Assembly: GCA_934636435.1 (NCBI GenBank)
Contig: CAKUAQ010000029.1
Location: 1 to 29,831, forward strand
DNA: 29,831 nt
Direction of reading: 5' to 3'
From: an uncultured Eubacteriales bacterium
GTDB lineage: Bacteria; Bacillota; Clostridia; Oscillospirales; Acutalibacteraceae
This document shows, piece by piece, positions 1 to 7,872 of the stretch. The position numbers and the translations under genes were made by a program. Position 1 is the first letter of the stretch. Each line of letters starts with the position of its first letter. The notes below the pieces were generated by a model, which had not been told where the DNA came from, made no database searches, and was given only the letters and a program-made list of their open reading frames with translations.

Positions 1-8
1 GGTCTTAA

Positions 9-1121
9 TCAGGCAGCGTCGGTGGTGAAATTCTTGGGATCGCACTTCTTGACCACAGACTTATTGAAGTTGACGGTCAAACTCTTGACCGCCTCCTTCA
101 CCTCCGCGTCAAATTCGTCGTACTTGGCGCCCCGGATGATATTCTTGGTCTCGTCCGTGAACAGGGATTCCGGTGTTTGGATATCCAGCCGCAGGATCAG
201 CGCCGCCGTGGCGGTGGAACCGTTGGCCTTATAGGTGACGACCTGCGCCTTGCCCACCTCCACGGAACGGATGGCCTTGACCAGATCCGCATCGGCAGCG
301 GTTTTGCCGTCGATGTTTTTGCGGTTATCCTCGTCCTTGCTGGCCTCGTGCTCGTGATCCTGATCGCTCTCCTGGGAGTGGTTATACGCGTCGATCACCG
401 CGTCGAAGTTGCCGCTCTTGTTATAATCCGCCAGATAGCCCTCCAGCTTGTCGGTGACCTCCTTCTTGGCGTCGTCGGTCATCTCCGACCCGTTGGAGCC
501 GGTCAGGGAGATGGAGATCATCTTATAGGACAGGTAATTCTCGTCGAAGTACGCCTTGCGGTCGGCCTCGCTCATCTCCCGCTGGCCGCCCTCGCCGTAC
601 AGGCCGTAGAACAGGCCGGTCTCATTGAGACTCAGCTCCTTGGTGACCTTGACAAAGTGCTCCTTGTTGATACCCAGAGATAGATAGCTGTCCGCCTTGA
701 CATTCTCCAGATTCTTCTCCAGCTCCGTCTGCTCCTCCGTGTTCCAGGAGAGCCCGTACTTATCCATCAGCTGCCGCAGCGCCACCTGCCGCACCGCCGC
801 ATCCTGCGCCGACAGCTTGAGATACTCGTCAAATTTCACCTTCCGGGCATCGTCGCCCTCGCCGTAGGTATACTCCTGCGCCCATACATCATAGCCATAC
901 TGGGCATACTGATACAGCCCCTGAGAATAGTACAGGTTATAGAAAGAATTATACAGATACGCCAGATACTCACCGGTGGACAGGGTGGTGTCCCCGATGG
1001 TGGCGGCGGTATCGGGGGTGCCGCCGATGGTCAGCCGGGGCGCCGAACAGCCCGTCAGCAAGAAAGCGCCGCACAGCGCCAATGCCAGCACCGCACACGC
1101 CAGTCGTTTCATACGATTCAT
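9..1121 (-). CDS. PrsA/SurA-like lipoprotein (putative foldase)
   Basis: A 370-residue exported lipoprotein. Residues 1-25 form a signal peptide with lipobox LLTGC, so Cys25 would be the lipidated residue. The body (about 40-240) has the helical, Tyr/Gln/Lys-rich look of the SurA/PrsA N-terminal chaperone domain, including the opening pattern 'ATIGDTTLSTGEYLAYLY'. I cannot see a clear parvulin-type PPIase core, so chaperone rather than isomerase activity is the safer inference. Residues 248-268 are an unusual acidic and His-rich stretch (contains DQDHEHE). The first Met is preferred because AAGGAGG lies 9 bases upstream (complement of 1131-1137). The gene has its own promoter and is separated from the MATE gene upstream. 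The family call rests on sequence character only. Confidence 0.6.
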   Translation of the reverse strand: MNRMKRLACAVLALALCGAFLLTGCSAPRLTIGGTPDTAATIGDTTLSTGEYLAYLYNSFYNLYYSQGLYQYAQYGYDVWAQEYTYGEGDDARKVKFDEYLKLSAQDAAVRQVALRQLMDKYGLSWNTEEQTELEKNLENVKADSYLSLGINKEHFVKVTKELSLNETGLFYGLYGEGGQREMSEADRKAYFDENYLSYKMISISLTGSNGSEMTDDAKKEVTDKLEGYLADYNKSGNFDAVIDAYNHSQESDQDHEHEASKDEDNRKNIDGKTAADADLVKAIRSVEVGKAQVVTYKANGSTATAALILRLDIQTPESLFTDETKNIIRGAKYDEFDAEVKEAVKSLTVNFNKSVVKKCDPKNFTTDAA

Positions 1122-1160
1122 AGTGGATAGCCTCCTTAGCGATACAACGTATTGCGTGTT

Positions 1161-1189
1161 AGTATACCACCTTTTGGCGGGTTTGTCCA
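1161..1189 (-). promoter_or_regulatory. Promoter of the PrsA/SurA-like lipoprotein gene
   Basis: On the minus strand a -35 TGGACA (complement of 1184-1189) is followed after 17 bases by TATACT (complement of 1161-1166), preceded by TGG as an extended -10. It lies 40 bases before the start codon. Confidence 0.65.
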
Positions 1190-1212
1190 GTATTTTCTGC
1201 CAAAGCGTGCCG

Positions 1213-2577
1213 TTAATCGGCAGTTTCCTCGCCGCGGGTGAGATTTTTCATCCAGTCGTAGCGACGGATCTTGAAGAACGCCGGGATACATTTCAGTATC
1301 TGGTCGGCTTTCAGGCAGGCGAACACCACCACCGGGGCCGCCCCGCACACCGCCGCGATCACCGCCGCCGGGATCACGACGAGGAACACGTGAATCGTGT
1401 CGTTGAGCATCACAAACTTCACGTCGCCGCCGCTTTTCACCAGCCCAAACAGACAGGGATACTGATAGCAGGTGCCGACGGTGGTCACCGCCAACACCCC
1501 CATGAACTGGCGGGAGTAGTCCTCCGCGGCCGGAGAAATGTCGTACAGGCCAATGAAAGGCGTCCGCGCCAGCAAAAACATCCCGCCGAACAGCAGCCCC
1601 AGCCCGGCAAACAGCACCTGCACCGTGCGGGAATATTCCCGGATGCGTCTCAGGTCGCCGGAGCCGACGGTCTTGCCGATGACGATGCCCACCGCCGCCG
1701 CCAGACCGTTAATGCCCACATACATAAAATTGTTGGCCGTGTTGGCCACGCTGGTGGCGGTGATGACCGCCTCGGAGAACCGCCCGAGGATCATGCTGTT
1801 GGCCAGCAGATTCGCGCCCCACACCAGCTGCCCCGCCATCAGCGGCACCCCGTAGCGCACGAAATCACGAAAAATCTCCCGATCCGGATGCAGCAGCGCG
1901 CCGAAACGGAACCGCAGCCGCTTGTCCGCCAGCCGCACATACAAAACGATCACCGCCGTTTCGGTGATACGGGCGATGAGGGTCGCCAGCGCCGCCCCGC
2001 GTACCCCCATGGCCGGTGCGCCCAGCTTGCCGAAAATGAATATGTAGTTAAGGGTCACATCCACCGCCAGCGAGCAAACCGACACCAGCAGCCCCACCCG
2101 GGCCACCTCCACGCTGCGCATGGCGGCGATGAGCGCCTGGGTCAGGGCAAAAAACACATAGGAATAGCACAGGAAGGACAGGTAGTTGACTCCCTCCCGG
2201 ATCACCTCCGGCTGGGGGGTGAACACCCGCAGCAGCGCCGCCGGACACACCGTACATACCACGGAAAACAGCAGCCCCGCCGCCAGCGCAAAGGTGACGC
2301 CCACCGCCACCACCCGGCGCACCCGTTCGGTATCCCGCCGGCCCCAGTATTGCGCCGCCAGCAGCAGGATGCCGCCCTCGATGCCGCCGCTGAGCACCTG
2401 CAGCACCGTTTGGATCTGGTTGCCCATATACACGCCGGACACGGCGGCATCCCCCAACGAGCCGATCATCAGATTATCCGCCAGTCCCACCGCGTAGGTC
2501 ACAAGATTCTGTAAGATCATCGGCACCGCCAGTGCCACCAGCGACCGATAGAACGATTTATCCTTTGTCAACACCAT
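1213..2577 (-). CDS. MATE family efflux transporter
   Basis: A 454-residue polytopic membrane protein of the multidrug and toxic compound extrusion (MATE/DinF-NorM) family, expected to exchange Na+ or H+ for organic cations across the cytoplasmic membrane. The N-terminal pattern 'VPMILQNLVTYAVGLADNLM' followed by 'IGSLGDAAVSGV' is typical of MATE helix 1-2, and a similar pattern 'VPLMAGQLVWGANLLANSMI' starts the second half, as expected for the twofold repeat. Length matches the family (about 450). Two in-frame ATGs lie two codons apart; the second (2577) is chosen because AGGAGA sits about 7 bases before it but touches the first. It follows the Gx-transporter gene by about 24 bases and may be the last gene of the Rnf/flavin run. 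The substrate cannot be read from sequence. Confidence 0.9.
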   Translation of the reverse strand: MVLTKDKSFYRSLVALAVPMILQNLVTYAVGLADNLMIGSLGDAAVSGVYMGNQIQTVLQVLSGGIEGGILLLAAQYWGRRDTERVRRVVAVGVTFALAAGLLFSVVCTVCPAALLRVFTPQPEVIREGVNYLSFLCYSYVFFALTQALIAAMRSVEVARVGLLVSVCSLAVDVTLNYIFIFGKLGAPAMGVRGAALATLIARITETAVIVLYVRLADKRLRFRFGALLHPDREIFRDFVRYGVPLMAGQLVWGANLLANSMILGRFSEAVITATSVANTANNFMYVGINGLAAAVGIVIGKTVGSGDLRRIREYSRTVQVLFAGLGLLFGGMFLLARTPFIGLYDISPAAEDYSRQFMGVLAVTTVGTCYQYPCLFGLVKSGGDVKFVMLNDTIHVFLVVIPAAVIAAVCGAAPVVVFACLKADQILKCIPAFFKIRRYDWMKNLTRGEETAD

Positions 2578-2601
2578 GCCCATTCTCCTATATCCGTGCT
2601 T

Positions 2602-3090
2602 TCACCGCAATTTTTCCAGCCGGGGCAGCAGCTGCGCCGCCAGCGCCCCGATCAATCCGCCGGTGAGCAGCCCCACCGGCAGCAGCACCGCCGCATACCA
2701 CAGCACCTGCCGGGTGCCCAGCAGCACCGCAGCGGCCGCCAGCTGGCCGATATTATGGCAGACGCCCCCGGCCATGCTCACCCCCATCACGCTGAACCGC
2801 CCGCTGCGGCGGCACAGCGCCATGGCGCCGAGACTCAGAAGCCCGCCGCACAGGCTATACAGCACACTCAGCGGGCTGCCGAAGGTCAGCCCCGCCAACA
2901 GAATGCGCAGCACACTCACCGCCAGCGCATCCCACCACCGCAGCCGGTACAGCGCCACCAGCACCACGCCGTTGGCCAGTCCCAGCTTCAGCCCCGGGAT
3001 ACCGATGGGCAACGGGATCAAGCTCTCCAGATAGCTGACGATGAACGCCAGCGCCACCAGCAGGCCATACAGAGCCGTCTTTCGTTTCAT
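2602..3090 (-). CDS. Gx transporter / Hpre_diP_synt_I family membrane protein (EetB-like)
   Basis: A 162-residue integral membrane protein of about five helices. The N-terminal region with 'LESLIPLPIGIPGLKLGLAN' and the following 'VLRILLAGLTFGSP' are the hallmarks of the family often annotated as Gx transporter or heptaprenyl diphosphate synthase component I (PF07456), which resembles ECF-type substrate-binding subunits. From memory, members next to NusG-domain-II proteins, ApbE and FMN-binding lipoproteins correspond to EetB of Gram-positive extracellular electron-transfer loci. Exactly that neighbourhood is present here. Start Met at 3090 is chosen over an upstream ATG at 3150 because the intervening residues are not membrane-like and AAAGGCAGG lies upstream of 3090. 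The role in quinone or flavin handling is inferred, not shown. Confidence 0.8.
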   Translation of the reverse strand: MKRKTALYGLLVALAFIVSYLESLIPLPIGIPGLKLGLANGVVLVALYRLRWWDALAVSVLRILLAGLTFGSPLSVLYSLCGGLLSLGAMALCRRSGRFSVMGVSMAGGVCHNIGQLAAAAVLLGTRQVLWYAAVLLPVGLLTGGLIGALAAQLLPRLEKLR

Positions 3091-3215
3091 GGATAGGACC
3101 TGCCTTTCTTTAGGGGATCGGAGCGTCGGACAACACGCCGCAGACCGCACCGTCGGCCGCTGCGCTTTCCCGGTCCCGCCGGGCGCAAGGTCGGCGGCGG
3201 CGAAAGCTCCGCCTT

Positions 3216-3599
3216 TCAGCCGGTCTCTCCGTCGATGACGGTTTCCCGGCCCACCACCGTCACCGCCACCCGATGAGGCAGGCAGAGAATGCTCTGCCCC
3301 GGGCGGGAGATCGCCGCATGGCGGACGCAGAGAGCGTCCGGGCAGTCGGCCTCGACGATCCGGACCTGCCCGCCCTCGATCACCAGCTGATTGACCCCGC
3401 CCTCGCCCTGTATGAGCCGTCGGGCATCCCTATCCAGCGGCAGCGTCTCCGTTACCCGGCCGCCCACGGAAATTTTCACTGCTGCTCCCTGCCGGGGGGA
3501 CAACCACAAGCAGACCGCCAGCGCCAACGACACGGTCAGCACCGCCGCCACCAACCAGCCGTCTCCCCGGCACCGGCGCCGGACATTGTTCTCTGCCAT
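3216..3599 (-). CDS. NusG domain II-containing membrane-anchored protein (EetA-like)
   Basis: A 127-residue protein with a cytoplasmic basic N-terminus, one membrane anchor (about 15-33) and an extracytosolic NusG domain II (PF07009, about 40-125). The signature run from DCPD at 85 to LPHR at 110 contains Cys86, Cys91 and Cys106 and a SRPGQ turn, which is the usual pattern of this small beta domain. Such proteins recur beside Rnf, ApbE and Gx-transporter genes; EetA of Gram-positive electron-transfer loci is, as I recall, of this type. The ribosome site GGAGCGGAGGG precedes the ATG. The biochemical role is unknown; an extracytosolic redox or accessory role is inferred from the cluster. It is not the transcription factor NusG. 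Confidence 0.82.
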   Translation of the reverse strand: MAENNVRRRCRGDGWLVAAVLTVSLALAVCLWLSPRQGAAVKISVGGRVTETLPLDRDARRLIQGEGGVNQLVIEGGQVRIVEADCPDALCVRHAAISRPGQSILCLPHRVAVTVVGRETVIDGETG

Positions 3600-3630
3600 G
3601 CGTTGCCCTCCGCTCCTATGTAAACGCTTT

Positions 3631-3669
3631 TACAGACAGGATATCAGATGCTCTAATATCCTGTCTGTA
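3631..3669 (-). other. 14-bp inverted repeat spanning the stop codon of the RnfG-like gene
   Basis: TACAGACAGGATAT (3631-3644) and its exact complement (3656-3669) flank an 11-base loop. In the minus-strand mRNA the 5' arm encodes the last residues of the RnfG-like protein and the stop codon lies at the arm/loop border. No U-tract follows, so it looks like an intra-operon processing, stability or weak attenuation element rather than a classical terminator. Confidence 0.6.
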
Positions 3670-4240
3670 TTACAGCTCGCAAAAACTCCCGGGCATCGTT
3701 CACCCCATCCACCACCGCCCGGGCGGAAACGGTGGAGCCGGACAGGCCGTCCACCGGCGAACCCAGCCGGGCCGAATCCGCCAGCTTGAGGGGCATCCTC
3801 CGCCCCGCGAAGTCGGCGGCGAACCCCTCGGTGGCGATCCGCGCACCCAGATACTCCGTCTCGTGCTGGGACAGCACCCGGATCCCCGCCAGCGTAGCCC
3901 CGTCGGCGGTGAAGGTGGACTGCACCCGGATCTCCGATTTATACCCCTGCCGGGCCGTCACCACCACATAGCCGCTGACCCGACCCGCCGCATCCAGCGC
4001 CCGGGCAGCCGACAGCACATGGTATCGCTCCGTCTGGACCGCCGATACCGGCAGCTCCTCCGCCCCCGCCAAAGATACCGCCGTCTCCGTGGGGGTCGCA
4101 TAGCCTGCCCGCAGCGCCGTATAGGCCCATACCGAGCCGGCCACCAGCCCCACCGACAGCAACAGCATCAGCCCCAGCGCCCCCCGGCGGGAGGGGGAGC
4201 GATACCGCCGGGGATAGGCATCCACTCGCTTTGCTTTCAC
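3653..4240 (-). CDS. Second RnfG-like FMN-binding protein, membrane anchored
   Basis: A 195-residue FMN-binding domain (PF04205) protein. Residues 1-20 are basic, 21-41 form one membrane helix, and the rest is extracytosolic. The C-terminal motif DGLSGSTVS (164-172) fits the flavinylation consensus [S/T]GA[S/T]x[S/T] except for Ser in place of Ala. Thr170 is the predicted residue to which ApbE would attach FMN through a phosphoester. The start is a GTG at 4240, four bases inside the apbE end (GTGA overlap), with GGAGGAG just upstream; longer upstream frames read through apbE and are rejected. Translational coupling to apbE suggests the transferase and this carrier work together. It is a paralogue of rnfG in the same run, so it is either an alternative Rnf subunit or a separate carrier. 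Confidence 0.83.
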   Translation of the reverse strand: MKAKRVDAYPRRYRSPSRRGALGLMLLLSVGLVAGSVWAYTALRAGYATPTETAVSLAGAEELPVSAVQTERYHVLSAARALDAAGRVSGYVVVTARQGYKSEIRVQSTFTADGATLAGIRVLSQHETEYLGARIATEGFAADFAGRRMPLKLADSARLGSPVDGLSGSTVSARAVVDGVNDAREFLRAVIQTGY

Positions 4241-5289
4241 CCGATCTCCTCCGTCAAATACGCGGCGAATCCGGCGGAATACACCAGACTGCCGTCCGTC
4301 TGTACCCACAGCGCCTCCACACCCGGCAGCTGCTCCACCCACCGTTGCCCTGCCTCCACCGGCAGGGTGAACAGAGCCGTGGACAGCACATCCGCCCGGG
4401 CACTGTCGGCGCATACCACGCTCACCGCCCGCATCCGGGCGGCAGGATACAGGGTATCCACGTCAATAATATGGGCATAGCGCTGCCCATCCACCGTATA
4501 ATACCGCTGATAATCGCCGCTGGTCACCACCGACCCCTCGGCCAGACTCACCGTGGCGATATATGTCTTGGCGGAGTCGGTATCGGGGTTTTGCAGTCCG
4601 ATGATGAAGGGGCGGTTCTCGGCTCCCTTGCCGCCCACCGCCCGGATATTGCCGCCCACATTGATGAGCGCCCAGCGCCACCCCAGCTCCTGCCGCACAA
4701 ATTCTGCCAGCCGCTCCGCCGCATAGCCCTTCGCCACCGCGCCCACGTCCACCCGGGCCTTGGCATCGGTGAGCCGGGCGGTGCCCGCCGCCCGGTCGAT
4801 GACCAGACAGGCGGGGTCGGTGTGGGCCGCCGCCGCCCGCAGAGCGGCCGTCTCCGGCAGCGTCGCCGCCTCCGGCTGCTGCTGCGCCTGCTTCCGGCAG
4901 GCGTGCCACAGCTCCAGCACCGCTCCGAACAGGATGTTCACCCGGCCGTCGGTGTCCCGGTACGCCTGCAGACCGTATTCCAGCAGATCCAGCACCGGGG
5001 CGGACAGCGCCACCGGGTCGCCGCCGGCGCGGTCATTGAGGGTCTTCAGATTGGCGAGCCCCGCATAGTCGGTATAAATGTCGTACAGCCGATGGTATTC
5101 CAGCAGCTTTTCGTGCAGCCGCCGGGCTCCGGCGGAAAATTCCGTCTGGGAAACGCCGTAGGCGGTAAAGGTCGTCACTGTATCAAAGGCATCCGTATAG
5201 GTGACGGAACGGCGTCCGGTTTCTCCGCAGCCGGTCAGCCCCACCGTCAGCAGAGCCGCCAGCAGCAGACACAGCAGCCGCCGTTTCAT
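4237..5289 (-). CDS. apbE: FAD:protein FMN transferase ApbE, lipoprotein form
   Basis: A 350-residue ApbE-family enzyme that transfers FMN from FAD onto Thr/Ser of target flavoproteins outside the membrane. Residues 1-20 are a signal peptide with lipobox LTGC. Family landmarks in order are DAFDTVTTFTAYG, VDVGAVAKGYAAERL (the LGGIAKGYA-like segment), LINVGGNI, VVTSGDYQRYY, HIIDVDTLYPA and ADVLSTALF, where the Asp and Thr bind the metal. The usual HIIDPxTG reads HIIDVDTL here, a mild deviation. The start is the Met at 5289, preceded by AAAGGAGGGG; an upstream ATG at 5328 only adds a basic tail before the signal peptide. It sits between two FMN-binding-type proteins and downstream of rnfB, whose complex also has two covalent-FMN subunits, so it probably serves all of them. 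Confidence 0.93.
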   Translation of the reverse strand: MKRRLLCLLLAALLTVGLTGCGETGRRSVTYTDAFDTVTTFTAYGVSQTEFSAGARRLHEKLLEYHRLYDIYTDYAGLANLKTLNDRAGGDPVALSAPVLDLLEYGLQAYRDTDGRVNILFGAVLELWHACRKQAQQQPEAATLPETAALRAAAAHTDPACLVIDRAAGTARLTDAKARVDVGAVAKGYAAERLAEFVRQELGWRWALINVGGNIRAVGGKGAENRPFIIGLQNPDTDSAKTYIATVSLAEGSVVTSGDYQRYYTVDGQRYAHIIDVDTLYPAARMRAVSVVCADSARADVLSTALFTLPVEAGQRWVEQLPGVEALWVQTDGSLVYSAGFAAYLTEEIG

Positions 5290-5362
5290 TCCGTCCCCTC
5301 CTTTGCCGTTTCTCCGACAGCGCCCCACAGAGCCCGTCCGGCAGCTCCGTGCGGGCTCGTCC

Positions 5363-6328
5363 TTATTCTTTCACAGCCTTCATCACGTTATGCAGCATCC
5401 CGGACACGCCGATGGTGCAGCCGGAAATGCCGTCCACCTTGCCGGAGGCATCGGGCTTCAGCCCGCCCAGCTGGTCCGCCGTTTTTCCCACGCACCAGCG
5501 GTCAAAGGTGTCCGCCTGCTCGTACCATTCCTTCTTAATGCTGCTGGCACCCTTCATGCCGTAGCCGTCCCCCAGCATGCGCTTGGTTTCAATCGCCCCG
5601 GACACGGTGGTGAACTTTCCGTCCTCCACCGTCAGCTTGGCTTGCAGCGTATCGGTGATGCAGGCGGTGATCTTGCCGCCGTTCACCGCCACCGCCGCCA
5701 GCTCGGTATCAAACTGGGGAGCGGCATCGGTGGACTCGCCGTTCTTCGTGGTAGTCATGGGCAGCCGCAGCTCGTCCCCCGTGGCCACGGCGGCGCTTTT
5801 CGCGCCGTCTGCCGCCTTGCGCACCGCCTCAATGAAGTCGGTGATCACCAGATCGCAGCCCTCGATCTCAGCGCTTTTTCCGTCGGTGGCGGCAATGCCG
5901 CTGACCTCTCCGGCGGTCTTACCCCGCACAAAGGTGGCAAAGGCACGCGCCTGCTGCTCCCAGGAGGTTTTCAGCTCCGACGCTCCGCCGGTGTCCTCCT
6001 TCGTCAGCGTGTAGGCGTCCCCTTGCTCTCCCTTGGCCACCAGCGCCGCCGCGTCCAGCGGCTTGCCGTCGGCGGACACCGTATACGCGGTCTCCTCCAC
6101 CCGGCAATTCTGGATTTTCCCGTCCTTGTCCAGCGCCACGGCCGCCGCGGTGATCTTCACCCGGGTCGTGTCGTCCGCCTCCATCATCCGGGTGGCCACA
6201 CAGCCCAGCCCCAGCTTCGTATCGGCGGCGTTGCCGCCCGGGGCGGTATTGTCGGCATCCTTGCCGCCGCACGCCGCCAGCCCGCACAGCAGCAGCGCCG
6301 CCAGCAGTCCTATACACCATCGTTTCAT
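5363..6328 (-). CDS. Two-repeat FMN-binding-type lipoprotein
   Basis: A 321-residue exported lipoprotein with signal peptide and lipobox near residues 17-20 (LAAC), followed by a short Gly/Asn/Pro linker. The remainder holds two similar modules, about 38-175 and 195-321. Each has a strand with 'DG-KI' type turns, a Trp-containing 'K..W.EQA..F' helix, then 'G(K)TA' and a terminal motif. The second module ends in DGISGCTIGVSG (299-310), resembling the FMN-attachment motif with Thr305 as possible acceptor but with Cys for Ala and Gly for the final Ser/Thr. In the first module the matching segment is IEGCDLVIT, with no acceptor at that place. Its position between rnfB and apbE suggests a surface flavin electron carrier, analogous in role to PplA. 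Covalent FMN is unproven. AAGGAGAG precedes the ATG. Confidence 0.75.
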   Translation of the reverse strand: MKRWCIGLLAALLLCGLAACGGKDADNTAPGGNAADTKLGLGCVATRMMEADDTTRVKITAAAVALDKDGKIQNCRVEETAYTVSADGKPLDAAALVAKGEQGDAYTLTKEDTGGASELKTSWEQQARAFATFVRGKTAGEVSGIAATDGKSAEIEGCDLVITDFIEAVRKAADGAKSAAVATGDELRLPMTTTKNGESTDAAPQFDTELAAVAVNGGKITACITDTLQAKLTVEDGKFTTVSGAIETKRMLGDGYGMKGASSIKKEWYEQADTFDRWCVGKTADQLGGLKPDASGKVDGISGCTIGVSGMLHNVMKAVKE

Positions 6329-6351
6329 CGGTTTCTCTCCTTACGTTTTGA

Positions 6352-6379
6352 CGGCGGGCAACCGCAAAAACGCCCGCCG
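6352..6379 (-). other. Hairpin between rnfB and the FMN-binding-type lipoprotein
   Basis: CGGCGGGC (6352-6359) and GCCCGCCG (6372-6379) form an 8-bp GC stem in the 131-base gap after rnfB. No proper U-tract follows on the minus strand. It may partly separate the rnf genes from the downstream flavin genes, or act in mRNA processing. Confidence 0.4.
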
Positions 6380-6459
6380 AAAGCCGTCGTCGGCTCTTAC
6401 CCCTACTATGCGACAAAACCGATAAAACTATGCCTGCAGGCTATTGGAAAATAATTCCT

Positions 6460-7269
6460 TTACGCTTTATGCAGTCCGGCGGGCTGCACCCGGATCACCC
6501 GCACCGGGCATTTCTCCACGCAGGCGCCGCAGCCGGTGCACAGCGCATGATCCACCCGCGCCAGATGGTTCGTCACCTGGATGGCGCCGGTGGGACACAC
6601 CTTCTGGCAGATGCCGCAGCCGATGCAGCCGGCAGAGCAGACGGCCTTGACCGCCTTGCCGAAATCCTCGGAGGAGCAGCACACCTCGATGGCGGCATTA
6701 TCCGGCCGCATCCCGATGATCCTCCGGGGGCACGCCGCCACACACTGGCGGCAGCTGATGCAGTCCTCCGGCTGCACCACCGCCACCCCCTCCTCCAAAC
6801 GGATGGCGCCGGTGGGACACACCGACACGCAGGTGCCCAGTCCGAAGCAGCCGTAGGCGCAGGCTTTCCCCGCGTGGCCGGGGGCGACCGCCGCCTGCCG
6901 GCAGTCCTGCGCCCCGTAATACTGATAGCTGAGCTTCTGCGCCTCGCAGGTGCCGGCGCAATGGACGTACGCCACCTGCCGCTGGACGGCGGTGGTCTCA
7001 ACCCCCATGATCTCGGCGATCTCCTTCGCCACCGCCGAGCCGCCCACCGGACAGGCGTTGGGCGGTGCCTCTCCCTTGGCAATGGCTGCTGCCAGGGCGT
7101 CGCACCCCGCATAGCCGCAACCGCCGCAATTATTCCCCGGCAGCGCCGCCCGCACCGCCGCTTCCCTTTCATCGGTCTTTACCGCAAACACCTTGCCCGC
7201 CGCACCCAGCAGCAGCCCGATGAGCAGACTCACGCCGCCCGCTACGGCGGCGGCAATTCCTATGGACAT
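6460..7269 (-). CDS. rnfB: Rnf complex subunit RnfB (polyferredoxin)
   Basis: A 269-residue iron-sulfur subunit that accepts electrons from reduced ferredoxin on the cytoplasmic side. Residues 4-29 are the membrane anchor. The Fe-S/ASKHA-like domain has Cys48, Cys51, Cys56 and Cys73 (CGGCGYAGC...ACP). Four further ferredoxin-type Cys motifs follow: CFGLGTCVSVCP near 141-152, CISCRQCVAACP (170-181), CIGCGICQKVCP (215-226) and CTGCGACVEKCP (244-255), so about five [4Fe-4S] clusters are expected, as in Clostridial RnfB. A strong AAGGAGGTGG ribosome site lies in the 15-base gap after rnfA. It is the last canonical rnf gene of the run. Confidence 0.96.
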   Translation of the reverse strand: MSIGIAAAVAGGVSLLIGLLLGAAGKVFAVKTDEREAAVRAALPGNNCGGCGYAGCDALAAAIAKGEAPPNACPVGGSAVAKEIAEIMGVETTAVQRQVAYVHCAGTCEAQKLSYQYYGAQDCRQAAVAPGHAGKACAYGCFGLGTCVSVCPTGAIRLEEGVAVVQPEDCISCRQCVAACPRRIIGMRPDNAAIEVCCSSEDFGKAVKAVCSAGCIGCGICQKVCPTGAIQVTNHLARVDHALCTGCGACVEKCPVRVIRVQPAGLHKA

Positions 7270-7284
7270 CGTGCAGCCACCTCC

Positions 7285-7872
7285 TTAAAATTGCAGGCCG
7301 GAAAAGCCATAAAACGCGATCGCCATCAGTCCGGCGGTCAACAGCACAATGGGCATCCCCTGAAAGGCGCGGGGCACGGCGTTATGCGCCATCTTCTCCC
7401 GCAGCCCCGCCATGATCACGATGGCGACGGCAAAGCCCACCGCCGTGCCGAAGCCGGTCAGCACACTCATCCAGAAGCCGTTGCCGTTCTGCACATTGGT
7501 CAACGCCACGCCCAGCACGGCGCAATTGGTGGTGATGAGGGGCAGATACACACCCAGCGCCGCATACAGCCCGTGGCTGAGCTTTTTCAGCGCCATCTCC
7601 ACCAGCTGCACCAGCGCGGCGATCACCAGAATGAACACGATGGTCTCCAGATAGGTCAGCTCCAGCGGCACCAGCACGCCGGTATAGATGAGACTGGTCA
7701 GCGCCGAGGACAGGGTGATGACGAAGATCACCGCCGCGCCCATGCCGGCAGCGGTTTTAATGCTCTTGGACACGCCCAGAAAGGGGCACAGACCCAGAAA
7801 CTGGCTGAGCACCACATTGTTGATGAGCATGGTGGTCAGCAGGGTCAGCAGCAATGTTTTACCCACGGTCAT
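7285..7872 (-). CDS. rnfA: Rnf complex membrane subunit RnfA
   Basis: A 195-residue, six-helix membrane subunit, homologous to NqrE. With RnfE it forms the core that carries a membrane-embedded iron-sulfur centre and couples electron flow to Na+ or H+ translocation. The conserved cysteines are Cys29 (SQFLGLCPFLG) and Cys117 (TTNCAVLGVAL). The start at 7872 (MTVGKTLLL) is chosen because a GGGAGGGAGGGG sequence precedes it and the upstream in-frame extension lies inside rnfE and is not membrane-like. The gene overlaps the end of rnfE by 14 bases, indicating translational coupling. Confidence 0.96.
   Translation of the reverse strand: MTVGKTLLLTLLTTMLINNVVLSQFLGLCPFLGVSKSIKTAAGMGAAVIFVITLSSALTSLIYTGVLVPLELTYLETIVFILVIAALVQLVEMALKKLSHGLYAALGVYLPLITTNCAVLGVALTNVQNGNGFWMSVLTGFGTAVGFAVAIVIMAGLREKMAHNAVPRAFQGMPIVLLTAGLMAIAFYGFSGLQF

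Noticed and set aside
976..2514. Long plus-strand open frame of 512 codons
   Set aside because: It lies antisense to the MATE gene and its Arg/His/Gln/Pro-rich content is typical of the reverse frame of GC-rich genes; no ribosome site and no domain.
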